Assembly: GCA_913777465.1 (NCBI GenBank)
Contig: CAJYRQ010000091.1
Location: forward strand, 1-33,774
Length of the DNA: 33,774 nt
Source of the DNA: an uncultured Chryseobacterium sp.
GTDB taxonomy: Bacteria; Bacteroidota; Bacteroidia; Flavobacteriales; Weeksellaceae
Reading direction: 5' to 3'
Below, piece by piece: positions 16,934 through 24,127 of this stretch (its first letter is position 1; each line of letters opens with the position of its first letter). The notes below the pieces were generated by a model that had not been told where the DNA came from, made no database searches, and saw only the letters and a list, made by a program, of their open reading frames with translations. A program made the position numbers and the translations under genes.

Positions 16934-17482
16934 TTATTCGCGGAGTACTTTTATTCTGTTGTCATTCCAGATCTTGATCACTGAAGATCCTGAATATTTC
17001 GAAACTTTCTCGCGGTCTTCCTCCACCGCATAATCCACCAGGCTGATCATTTCAGGAGAAATATCCGAAAATCTAAGCGGACTTTTTTCACCACTGAAAT
17101 TGGCCGACGTGGAAACCAGAGGCCGGTTGAGTTTTGTAATTAACTTTTTACAGAAATCATTCTTCACCAGGCGGATTCCGATGCTTCCGTCCTCAGCCAG
17201 CAGCTCTTTCGGAAGGCCCCGCGGTTTTTCATAAACAATGGTAACCGGTTTTTCGCTCAGGTCGATGATTTCCCATGCCATTTCCGGAACATCCACCAGA
17301 TCCTGCAGCCTCTTTTCAGACTCCACAAGGATAATCATGGATTTGTTTTTTTCCCGTTTTTTGATCTCAAAAATTTTGTTGACGGCTTCTATATTGGTAG
17401 CGTCGCATCCGATTCCCCAGATCGTGTCGGTAGGATACAAAATGGTTCCGCCGGATTTTAATAAGTTGACAATGTTTTCCAT
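16934..17482 (-). CDS. tsaC: L-threonylcarbamoyladenylate synthase (YrdC/Sua5 family)
   Basis: A protein of 182 residues that makes threonylcarbamoyl-AMP from threonine, bicarbonate and ATP, the first step of the t6A37 modification of ANN-decoding tRNAs. The YrdC domain fills the protein: GGTILYPTDTIWGIGCDA at about 11-28, KREKNKSMIILV at about 42-53, and the nucleotide-binding RPLVSTSANFSGE near 119-131. It lacks the extra C-terminal Sua5 domain, so it is TsaC-like. It has its own promoter and lies upstream of cca on the same strand; both act on tRNA, but a hairpin separates them. Confidence 0.93.
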   Translation of the reverse strand: MENIVNLLKSGGTILYPTDTIWGIGCDATNIEAVNKIFEIKKREKNKSMIILVESEKRLQDLVDVPEMAWEIIDLSEKPVTIVYEKPRGLPKELLAEDGSIGIRLVKNDFCKKLITKLNRPLVSTSANFSGEKSPLRFSDISPEMISLVDYAVEEDREKVSKYSGSSVIKIWNDNRIKVLRE

Positions 17483-17514
17483 AACTCAGTAATAACGGAC
17501 TTCAGCCCGATGTT

Positions 17515-17546
17515 CAAAGGTAAAAATTCTGTAAGCTTTTGCCAAA
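17515..17546 (-). promoter_or_regulatory. Predicted tsaC promoter
   Basis: On the minus strand TTTG (17543-17546), a 20-nt gap and TACCTTTG (17515-17522) match the consensus. Transcription would start about 25 nt before the ATG. Confidence 0.55.
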
Positions 17547-17617
17547 TGAATTGCTTTAAAATAGATGAAGAAAGAGAGGTTTTATCGGTTTTTGCTGTTT
17601 ACATTATCAATAGAAAT

Positions 17618-17640
17618 GTCATCCTGAGCTTGTCGAATGA
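17618..17640. repeat. CTGAGCTTGTCGAA dispersed repeat
   Basis: The string GTCATCCTGAGCTTGTCGAA is a widely scattered bacterial intergenic repeat. It sits next to the transposase remnant and shares its GAG...TCGAA layout with the palindrome at 14724-14747. Confidence 0.6.
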
Positions 17641-17681
17641 AGCCCGTTTAACAAAAAGGAAAATTCAAACGGCTTCAGCCG
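17641..17681. repeat. REP-like palindromes on the downstream side of the transposase remnant
   Basis: AGCCCGTTT (17641-17649) is matched by the near-inverse AAACGGCTT (17667-17675), and CGGCTTCAGCCG (17670-17681) is a perfect palindrome. The same words occur in the hairpins on the other side, at 18150-18201. Confidence 0.6.
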
Positions 17682-17685
17682 AAAC

Positions 17686-18111
17686 TTACTCAAAGTTGTA
17701 TTTCTTCTTAAACTTCAGATATTCTTCCGCAAAGGTATGTTTGTATGATGGACCTCTTGATTTCTAATGTAATTCCGTACCAGCTCAAGCATAGATTCTG
17801 AAACGGAAACGGCAAAATATCCGTCCTGCCAGACAAATTTCTCCCGGGTCAACTGATTTTTATTAATCCAGAAAGAAGATTCCCTCTTTGATCAACTGAA
17901 AAATTCTTTCTATATTCTGGTTTGAACCTAAAGAAATTAAGCAATGGCAATGATCTGAAAAACCATTGGCCATATCTACATAAATTCCTTTTTCCGCAGC
18001 ATTTTCTTTAATGTGTTTCCAGATTTTCAACCTTAATGCAGCAGTATTTAAAAAAGGAATTCTGTTTTTCGTTGGAAAAACGAGATGGATATAAATTTTA
18101 ATAAAGGGCAT
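17686..18111 (-). pseudogene. Decayed IS200/IS605-like (RAYT-type) transposase
   Basis: An HUH tyrosine transposase broken by two frameshifts. The first part (ATG at 18111) reads MPFIKIYIHLVFPTKNRIPFL, then the metal-binding HCHCLISL, and runs out of frame after FQLIK. The next frame continues RESSFWINKNQLTREK and FVWQDGYFAVSVSESMLELVRNYIRNQE, with the catalytic-helix region. A third frame ends FAEEYLKFKKKYNFE at 17686-17688. Put together, about 140 residues match a full IS200-like protein. REP-like hairpins on both sides and the single-gene layout fit a REP-associated transposase. It cannot make an active protein as read. Confidence 0.85.
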
Positions 18112-18149
18112 TTGTGCTTTTTTACCAAAAATAGAAATTATTTTTAAAT

Positions 18150-18201
18150 TTGGCTAAAGCCAAAAAAAACGGCTTTACAGGGAAAACGGGCTAAAGCCCG
18201 T
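18150..18201. repeat. REP-like hairpin pair upstream of the transposase remnant
   Basis: TTGGCTAAAGCCAA (18150-18163) and ACGGGCTAAAGCCCGT (18186-18201) are two perfect palindromes with the same GGCTAAAGCC core, joined by AACGGCTTTACAGGGAAAACG. This two-hairpin layout resembles a REPIN. The second hairpin contains the last codons and stop of the neighbouring membrane-protein gene. Confidence 0.7.
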
Positions 18202-18646
18202 TCCTATTGATGGTTTCAATTTCAAAATTTTTAATTTTCAGATAAATGGAAAAAAATGCAGCAGATAAAATAGCGATCAGCCACAGAAAATAGCCGGCAT
18301 TCAATTCCATAATTGGAGCTGTTCTTCCGCTTTTGGTCATCGTCAGATTTTCAAAACCCAGGAATGACAATGCTACTATGGAAGAAATGAATAAAAGGAA
18401 AAAAGAGATACTTTTTTTATTCTTGTACAATAAGAATAAACCTATAAAATATAACGGATTGGCCAGCCAGATACATCCTTCGTAAAATCCGCCTCCGCCG
18501 AAATGCAGCCATCCAAACAGAAAGGCTAAAAAAGACGAATATTCAACCGTTCCGAAGTACTGATAAGTAACACAATTCTGTGTTAGTGACAGTAAAAATA
18601 TAACAATACTGATCAGGATTATTCTGGATGTCTTATTAAATATCAC
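18191..18646 (-). CDS. Membrane protein whose 3' end lies in a REP-like hairpin
   Basis: A 151-residue integral membrane protein with about four to five hydrophobic segments (about 9-24, 36-48, 57-76, 80-96 and 114-135). There is a glycine-rich loop LHFGGGGFYEG in the middle and a Cys in an NCVTYQYFG segment. I do not recognise the family. Its start overlaps the stop of the DinB gene by four bases, so it is translationally coupled to it. The final residues NGL and the TAG stop come from the REP-like palindrome at 18186-18201, so the native C-terminus may have been changed by that repeat. Confidence 0.75.
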   Translation of the reverse strand: MIFNKTSRIILISIVIFLLSLTQNCVTYQYFGTVEYSSFLAFLFGWLHFGGGGFYEGCIWLANPLYFIGLFLLYKNKKSISFFLLFISSIVALSFLGFENLTMTKSGRTAPIMELNAGYFLWLIAILSAAFFSIYLKIKNFEIETINRNGL

Positions 18647-19146
18647 AACTCCGGCAAATACCTTTCCTCAATAATATTCAGGTGATGTATATTGTGGCCA
18701 ACGATTAATTTCCCGATCGTTTCCGCGGAAATTTCATTTCCATTGGCGGTTCCGATGTTATTTAGAACAGAAGGATTCAATGTTTCCAGCAGTATCTGAG
18801 AAGATTTCCTTACCAGCCGATATTCTTCCAGCAGAGAACCCAGGCTTCTTTCGTTCGCATAAGAATTTTGGGCATAACGCTCTTCGTCAAAACCGGGAAG
18901 TTCGTTTTTATCGCCTCTAGCAAAAGCCAGGATCCGGTATTGAAAAACCCTTTCGGTATCGGACAGGTGCAAAAGCAGTTCTTTCAGGGTCCACTTTCCT
19001 TCCGCATAAGCAAAAGCTGATTGTTCTTCAGAGAGTTTACCGTAAATTCCAACGGTTTGTTCTTCCGTTCTTTTCAATTCTTCCAGCCAGTTTTCGGAAG
19101 GAATTAAATCTAAATAGCGCTGTATGTATTTTTGAAATTCGGTCAT
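18643..19146 (-). CDS. DinB family protein
   Basis: A 167-residue four-helix-bundle protein of the DinB/YfiT superfamily. The expected metal-binding histidines are present: His60 in LLLHLSDTE, and His151, His154 and His155 in VGHNIHHLNII. KWTLKELLLHL is the typical first motif. Members include thiol-dependent transferases and damage-induced proteins, and the substrate here is unknown. It overlaps the downstream membrane-protein gene by four bases (ATGA), a sign of coupling. Upstream of its ATG is an intergenic gap made of AT-rich repeats. Confidence 0.88.
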   Translation of the reverse strand: MTEFQKYIQRYLDLIPSENWLEELKRTEEQTVGIYGKLSEEQSAFAYAEGKWTLKELLLHLSDTERVFQYRILAFARGDKNELPGFDEERYAQNSYANERSLGSLLEEYRLVRKSSQILLETLNPSVLNNIGTANGNEISAETIGKLIVGHNIHHLNIIEERYLPEL

Positions 19147-19152
19147 CGTTTA

Positions 19153-19302
19153 TCTATTAAATAATATAGCATTGTATCAACGTAACAGTTTACCAATATT
19201 TAAATAATATAGCAATGTATCAATATAACAGTTTAACCCATATTAATAGACCGTCACATTGCTGCATTGCTACATTATTACATTGTTATATTGCTACATT
19301 AA
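19153..19302. repeat. CAATGTA-type intergenic repeat filling the cgs-dinB gap
   Basis: Two near-identical 36-bp direct copies lie at 19157-19192 and 19200-19235 (three differences). Each reads like TTAAATAATATAGC, then ATGTATCAA, then TAACAGTTTA. The opposite half (about 19253-19302) carries inverted-sense units (ATTGCTACATT, ATTGTTATATTG). On the cgs strand the stop codon TGA is followed at once by TTAATGTAGCAAT. The repeat takes up nearly the whole gap between the two genes. Confidence 0.7.
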
Positions 19303-20442
19303 TCATGCAAATGCTCTTTCCAGATCGGCGATCAGGTCTTCCGCATCTTCGATCCCTACGCTCAAACGAACCAGATCATCGGTGATACCAAGTTCGGCGC
19401 GTTTCTCTGCAGGAATGGAAGCATGAGTCATCAAAGCCGGATGGTTGGCCAGCGATTCCACTCCGCCTAAAGATTCGGCCAAAGTAAATACCCGTACTTT
19501 TTCCAGGAACTTTATAGCGTCCTCTTTTTTACCGGATTTAAAGGTGAAAGAAACCATTCCCCCGAAATCTTTCATCTGGGCTTTGGCCAGCTCGTACTGC
19601 GGGTGGGATTCCAGTCCTGGATAGATTACTTTATCTACGGCAGGATGGGATTCCAGGTATTTGGCTACGTCCATCCCGTTCTCCGAATGCCGCTGAACGC
19701 GCAATGCCAGGGTTTTAATCCCTCTTAAAACCAGATAAGAATCATGAGGCCCTAAAATTCCGCCGCTCGCAAACTGGATAAAGTGAAGCTTTTCTCCCAG
19801 TTCGGCATCTTTGGCAACCAAAGCTCCTGCGATCACATCAGAATGACCTCCCAGATATTTCGTTGCAGAGTGCATTACGATATCGGCTCCCAGATCGATC
19901 GGTCTCTGAAGGTAAGGCGTTGCAAACGTATTGTCTACAGCCACCAGGATATCTTTTCCTTTTGCCACTTCCACAACTGCCTTAATGTCCACCAGCTTCA
20001 TCAGCGGATTGGTCGGCGTTTCCACCCAGATCAGTTTCGTTTTATCGGTGATGACGTCAGCGATTTTAGATACATCGTCAAAATTCACGAAAGTAAACTT
20101 CAGCTGGTATTTTTCAAAAAGCCGGGTAAACATCCGGTACGTTCCGCCGTATAAATCATCTACTGCAACCACCTCATCCCCGGGATTTAACAGTTTTAAA
20201 ACACAGTCGATCGCTGCAAGGCCGGATCCGAATGCCAGTCCTCTGGCTCCGTTTTCAATGCTTGCCAGAGAATCTTCCAAAGCCTGTCTGGTCGGGTTCG
20301 CCGCTCTCGAATATTCGTATCCGGAATGGACGCCCGGGCTTTTCTGTGCAAAGGTTGACGTTAAAAAGACAGGAACATTCACCGAACCTGTCGCCGATTC
20401 GTGGTGCTGACCACCGTGTATTACTTTTGTATTGAAATTCAT
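19303..20442 (-). CDS. Cystathionine gamma-synthase / trans-sulfuration PLP enzyme
   Basis: A Cys/Met-metabolism PLP enzyme of 379 residues. The PLP lysine is Lys195 in HSATKYLGGHSD. The YSRAANPTRQALE segment (44-56) and FGSGLAAID bind the cofactor phosphate, and DNTFATPYLQRP is at 170-181. Members make cystathionine from activated homoserine and cysteine, or split cystathionine; the sequence does not settle the direction, so no symbol is given. The start at 20442 is preferred because MNFNTKVIHGG matches the family N-terminus, while an in-frame ATG 42 nt upstream lies in repeat DNA. Repeats abut both its start and its stop. Confidence 0.9.
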   Translation of the reverse strand: MNFNTKVIHGGQHHESATGSVNVPVFLTSTFAQKSPGVHSGYEYSRAANPTRQALEDSLASIENGARGLAFGSGLAAIDCVLKLLNPGDEVVAVDDLYGGTYRMFTRLFEKYQLKFTFVNFDDVSKIADVITDKTKLIWVETPTNPLMKLVDIKAVVEVAKGKDILVAVDNTFATPYLQRPIDLGADIVMHSATKYLGGHSDVIAGALVAKDAELGEKLHFIQFASGGILGPHDSYLVLRGIKTLALRVQRHSENGMDVAKYLESHPAVDKVIYPGLESHPQYELAKAQMKDFGGMVSFTFKSGKKEDAIKFLEKVRVFTLAESLGGVESLANHPALMTHASIPAEKRAELGITDDLVRLSVGIEDAEDLIADLERAFA

Positions 20443-20525
20443 TGCTATATAATTTACCAATGTATCAATGTAACAGTCTAGCAATCACTGTTACATTGAT
20501 ACATTTTTAGATTGTTACATTAATT
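20443..20525. repeat. Palindromic CAATGTA-type repeat between gldC and cgs
   Basis: A perfect 19-bp stem, AATGTATCAATGTAACAGT (20459-20477) and ACTGTTACATTGATACATT (20487-20505), with a 9-nt loop. The flanks continue to the gldC stop on one side and the cgs ATG on the other. No T-run typical of a terminator follows. Confidence 0.8.
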
Positions 20526-20852
20526 TTACATTTTTATCGCAGATTTTAGCGCAAACTCCTCTGCCATTTCCTCGATCCACTGGGCTACATCTTCTTCGCC
20601 TGTTGCTCGCTGATACGTATTTCCTAAAGAGACGAGCACCTGGTGGATAAACATCTTCATCTGGTCTACCGGCATTTCTTTGGTCCAAAGGTCGATTCTC
20701 AATGCTTCCATCGTTTTTTCGTCCCAGACGGAAATCATCGTTGCCTTGGTCTCTTCTTTTTCTATCCCGCCATCCTGCGCATTCCAGGTAATGTTTTCCG
20801 GAATGTGGTTTTCATCCAGCTCTACATCTATCGTAATCTGAGTTTTTCTCAT
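20526..20852 (-). CDS. gldC: Gliding motility protein GldC
   Basis: A 108-residue cytoplasmic protein matching GldC. It starts MRKTQITIDVELDENHIPE, has the ITWNAQDGG and SVWDEKTMEALRIDLWTKEMPVDQMK segments, and ends with the FIHQVLVSLGNTYQRATGEED helix. In Flavobacterium johnsoniae, gldC is next to gldB and its product supports gliding without being strictly essential. Here gldB lies about 3.3 kb upstream on the same strand with an ABC operon between them. gldC has a good promoter of its own and is 31 bp from the upstream permease gene, so read-through is also possible. The gene alone does not prove that the organism glides. Confidence 0.95.
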   Translation of the reverse strand: MRKTQITIDVELDENHIPENITWNAQDGGIEKEETKATMISVWDEKTMEALRIDLWTKEMPVDQMKMFIHQVLVSLGNTYQRATGEEDVAQWIEEMAEEFALKSAIKM

Positions 20853-20878
20853 AACTTCTATTTGTTTCTAATTTGATG

Positions 20879-20907
20879 CAAAGTTAATACTTCTTCAGCT
20901 TATCCAA
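20879..20907 (-). promoter_or_regulatory. Predicted gldC promoter inside the end of the permease gene
   Basis: On the minus strand TTG (20905-20907), an 18-nt gap and TAACTTTG (20879-20886) match the consensus fully. The -7 box contains the stop codon of the upstream gene (20884-20886). The leader would be about 20 nt. Confidence 0.6.
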
Positions 20908-23085
20908 AATTTCTATAAAGTTATCTTCATCCGGAAACGGCGTATTCAGGTTAAATATTTTCCCTTCCGGATCGATGATTATAAACCTAGGAATCGACTG
21001 GATTTTGTAGGCAGCCATGAATTTTTCTGCATCAGGAAGCCAGAGCTGCGGGATATCGGAAGGTTTTGCCTTCAGGTAATTCTTCCACTTCAACTGGTTT
21101 TCATCAACGCTCACCGAAATAAACTGAAGATTCTGATAATATCTATACTGATTATTTCTCGCTTCGAAAACCGGACGGATCTGTTGACACGGCGCGCACC
21201 AGGTTGCCCAGAGATCGATAACCACATATTTTCCGCGGAATTTGGAAAGATTTACGGTTTTTCCCTGATCATTTAAGAAACTGAGATCCGGAAAAACGGC
21301 TCCCTTCTGAGAGATATTGATCTGTTCCAGTTTAGCATACAGCCTGTTGCGGTAATCGGCGTTTTTAATATTATTGATCTCCGAGGCAAACAATTTATTT
21401 CTGGACAGGCTGTCGGTCTGAAGTTCCAGTGTTCTGGCCAGATGCCTGGACAGCAGCTGGTCTTTTTGCAGCCCCTGAGGAAGCTTATTGATTTTTACAA
21501 ACAGGATGCTGTCGGCATTCACCGACTGGTCTTTATCCGTCAGCAGGTGATCCAGCCTGAACTGCAGGTAATTTTCATTTTTGCTTAAAAGCTGGGACGG
21601 CCTTTGGATGTTGGCATTCAGCTCATCCACAAAATCCTTCGGCGGGGCAAATTTCGGATCGGTCCAGGAAGTCATTTTCCTGTAATTGCTGATTTCATTG
21701 AGGTACTGGATAGCCATCAACTGTCTTCTGTAGTTTTTATATTCGTCGGAAAGGGCGTTATTGGCGGGATCGGCAAAAGTATTCAGGATTCTTTTATTCT
21801 TTTTCCAGTCGTCCTGAGCCAGCTCATAAAACTTTACCGGATCGTTGGTGTAGGCCTGATCTTCCAGTGCATAAGTAAAATCCCTGCCGAAGGAACTCCT
21901 TTTTTCGCGGTAATTCTGATCGGCTTTCCGGTTCGATTTGATGTAGGTTACCATTTCAGTATCGTTGAATTTAACATCAAGATCAAACCAGTCGCCGCTT
22001 CCCATAATAAGCACCAGTTTTTTATTTCCGATCTCCACAACATATTCATCCGTAGGCAGCCATTTTTTGGTGGACCAGCTGAAGGTATGGTTAACGACAG
22101 GGGCAGCTCCGATTTTTTTATGAAAATCCGCTGTATAAATTCTAACGGAATCTACGGTAAGGTCAGTATCTAAAGTTCCTTTAAGAATTACCCCTTCCGT
22201 ACCGCTCTGGTAAGGCTTCGGCTGCTGGATAAGATAAAGCAGTCCTGCTCCGGCTGCAAATACGGCAAAAGAAACAACGGCCTGTCTTCTTGTTTTACCG
22301 AAAGCATTTTTAAAGCCTTTCCTTCTGTACCAGAAATAGCCGGTGACCAGGAATATCACCATCCAGAAAACACTCATACATTCGGAATGCGAAATAAAGC
22401 GGTTCAGGTCTTTGATCTCCGGCGCATTCCAGAAGGTATATAAAGAACCAAAAGGATTGAAAAAGAGCGGCTGTTTCTGGATCAGTGCCGCAATGTTGGA
22501 AGCAATCCCCAGAGAACCGATCAGGAAAGACCAGATAAAACCCGGGAAAGCTACGGAAATACAGAGCTGAAGCGCAGCAATCCCTAATATGGTAACGCAG
22601 ATCCTCAGGTAGGTTTTGATGGTCCAGAGTACATCAAAATCCATGAGTTTAACTGTATTCGGATGAATAAAATAATCTAAAACGGCCATTAACATACTGG
22701 ATACAAAATAAGAAGTAATGCAGATAATCCCCAACGCAACGACAATGGCATATTTTGAAAGGTAAAGCTGCAAACGGCTTACCGGCTGTGTTTCCATCAG
22801 CTGCCAGCCGTTGTTTTTATGATCGGTCTGTGCAATCCTGTTGGCTGCAATAATAATCAGCAGGGGCAGTATAAAAAATACAAAATATTTCAACTGATCG
22901 CCTCCGATCGCTTCATCAAAAACGGAAAATTTTAAAGTTCCCTCCGGAACGGTTTCCTGCATAAAAAATGAAGGCACATAAACCAGCAAAGGAAGCAAGG
23001 CTCCTAAAACAACGGCCATATACACCAATCCTAATCCTTTGATCTTCAGCCATTCGGTATCGGCTGTCGTTAATAATTTTTTCAT
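20884..23085 (-). CDS. ABC-2 permease fused to a periplasmic TlpA-like thioredoxin
   Basis: A 733-residue two-part protein. Residues 1-255 form an ABC-2 type permease with six hydrophobic segments (about 20-38, 67-83, 112-136, 160-179, 184-203 and 237-253). The motif HKNNGWQLMETQPVSR (89-104) is typical of lantibiotic/bacitracin-immunity permeases. A basic stretch (YRRKGFKNAFGKTRRQ) and a seventh segment (271-287) follow, which would place the rest outside the membrane. Residues about 295-590 include a DUF4369-like beta region and a helical linker. Residues 595-733 are a TlpA/ResA-type thioredoxin with WCAPC at 629-633 and cis-Pro699 in SIPRF. Its ATPase partner is five bases upstream. The combined function, perhaps export coupled to thiol exchange, is inference. 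Confidence 0.92.
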   Translation of the reverse strand: MKKLLTTADTEWLKIKGLGLVYMAVVLGALLPLLVYVPSFFMQETVPEGTLKFSVFDEAIGGDQLKYFVFFILPLLIIIAANRIAQTDHKNNGWQLMETQPVSRLQLYLSKYAIVVALGIICITSYFVSSMLMAVLDYFIHPNTVKLMDFDVLWTIKTYLRICVTILGIAALQLCISVAFPGFIWSFLIGSLGIASNIAALIQKQPLFFNPFGSLYTFWNAPEIKDLNRFISHSECMSVFWMVIFLVTGYFWYRRKGFKNAFGKTRRQAVVSFAVFAAGAGLLYLIQQPKPYQSGTEGVILKGTLDTDLTVDSVRIYTADFHKKIGAAPVVNHTFSWSTKKWLPTDEYVVEIGNKKLVLIMGSGDWFDLDVKFNDTEMVTYIKSNRKADQNYREKRSSFGRDFTYALEDQAYTNDPVKFYELAQDDWKKNKRILNTFADPANNALSDEYKNYRRQLMAIQYLNEISNYRKMTSWTDPKFAPPKDFVDELNANIQRPSQLLSKNENYLQFRLDHLLTDKDQSVNADSILFVKINKLPQGLQKDQLLSRHLARTLELQTDSLSRNKLFASEINNIKNADYRNRLYAKLEQINISQKGAVFPDLSFLNDQGKTVNLSKFRGKYVVIDLWATWCAPCQQIRPVFEARNNQYRYYQNLQFISVSVDENQLKWKNYLKAKPSDIPQLWLPDAEKFMAAYKIQSIPRFIIIDPEGKIFNLNTPFPDEDNFIEILDKLKKY

Positions 23086-23090
23086 CGTTT

Positions 23091-23993
23091 TTAGTTTTTA
23101 GTAATTTCCATAAACCATTCTTCCAGGCCGGCACTGTTCTTAATCTCAAAGATCCCGGCATCTTTCAGCACCAGCTTTTTCACAAGGGCGGTAACGTCTT
23201 CCCTGGAGGCGGCCGTAATTTCAACAGCGGTTTCGTCTAATAGCTTCGCGGAATAGCTTTCCGGGATTTCGCCGATAAACGTTGCGGCATCAATTAATCC
23301 GAGCCGGATACGGTTGTAGCGGTACTTTTCGTTCAGATCCGTCATGCTTCCGGCAAAACGGATTTCGCCGTCGGAGATAATTGCCAGATGGGTAATCATT
23401 TTTTCGATTTCCTGAAGCAGGTGGCTGGAGATAAAAATGGTCACGCCTTCTTCTTTGTTCAGTTTGATGAGCAGCTCGCGCATTTCCAGCATTCCGTTTG
23501 GATCGAGACCGTTTACCGGCTCGTCCAGGATCAGCAGTTCGGGTTTTCCCAACAGGGTCATTGCGATGGACAGCCGCTGTTTCATTCCCAGCGAATATCT
23601 TTTCATTTTCATATGGCGGCTTTCCCAAAGACCGACCAGATGAAGCACCCTTTCACATTCGGATACCGGAAGGGTTCTCATTTTGGAAATCACCAGAAGG
23701 TTATCCCAGCCCGAAAGATGATCGTAAAAAGCAGCGGTATCGATAAGGCTTCCGATTTTATTAAAACCGTCGGGATAAAGCACATCCAGCTTTTCGTTAA
23801 AGATGCGGATGGCGTGCTGCTCGTCAGGAATACTTCCGATTAGCATTTTCATCGTCGTAGATTTTCCGGCACCATTAGCTCCCAGAAACCCGAAAATACT
23901 TCCCTTGGGAACCGAGAGACTGATGTCTTTTAAAACAGGTTTGTTCTTGGAAAATTCAAAACTGAGGTTCTGAATCTGTATTACATTTTCCAT
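23091..23993 (-). CDS. ABC transporter ATP-binding protein (BcrA/lantibiotic-exporter type)
   Basis: A 300-residue ATPase that should energise the fused permease encoded five bases downstream. Walker A is GANGAGKST (38-46), the signature YSLGMKQR is at 133-140, Walker B LLILDEP is at 153-159, followed by NGLDPNGM, and the switch-loop His is in FISSHLLQEIE. The C-terminal ~80 residues resemble the regulatory tail of BcrA/CcmA-like ATPases. Such pairs export peptides, antibiotics or other hydrophobic substrates; the substrate here is unknown. It has a predicted promoter and is insulated from gldB by a terminator, so it forms its own operon with the permease and possibly gldC. Confidence 0.94.
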   Translation of the reverse strand: MENVIQIQNLSFEFSKNKPVLKDISLSVPKGSIFGFLGANGAGKSTTMKMLIGSIPDEQHAIRIFNEKLDVLYPDGFNKIGSLIDTAAFYDHLSGWDNLLVISKMRTLPVSECERVLHLVGLWESRHMKMKRYSLGMKQRLSIAMTLLGKPELLILDEPVNGLDPNGMLEMRELLIKLNKEEGVTIFISSHLLQEIEKMITHLAIISDGEIRFAGSMTDLNEKYRYNRIRLGLIDAATFIGEIPESYSAKLLDETAVEITAASREDVTALVKKLVLKDAGIFEIKNSAGLEEWFMEITKN

Positions 23994-24013
23994 AGGTTAT
24001 TATTTATATACCA

Positions 24014-24043
24014 CAAATATATAAATTAAATAGTAATATGCAA
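24014..24043 (-). promoter_or_regulatory. Predicted promoter of the ABC-thioredoxin operon
   Basis: On the minus strand TTG (24041-24043), a 19-nt gap and TATATTTG (24014-24021) match the consensus fully. Transcription would start near 24007, giving a very short leader. Confidence 0.6.
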
Positions 24044-24080
24044 TACAAAGTAGTAAAATTAACATAAGACTAACATAAAA

Positions 24081-24109
24081 AACCTCCAGGCTCTGCTGGA
24101 GGTTCTATG
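24081..24109 (-). terminator. gldB terminator
   Basis: A 9-bp stem, AACCTCCAG (24081-24089) and CTGGAGGTT (24096-24104), is followed on the minus strand by a run of T. It separates gldB from the ABC operon. Confidence 0.85.
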
Positions 24110-24127
24110 TACCGGATTATAGATCCG

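Noticed and set aside
19157-19235. Two 36-bp direct repeats considered as a short CRISPR array
   Set aside because: There are only two copies, the spacer is 7 bp, and the sequence belongs to the CAATGTA repeat family. No cas genes are present.
21604-22173. A 189-codon plus-strand frame inside the permease-thioredoxin gene
   Set aside because: It overlaps the middle of a continuous two-domain protein and has no motif of its own.
23290-23628. An alternative minus-strand frame inside the ABC ATPase gene
   Set aside because: The main frame has all ABC motifs; the alternative product is a low-complexity basic sequence typical of an out-of-frame translation.
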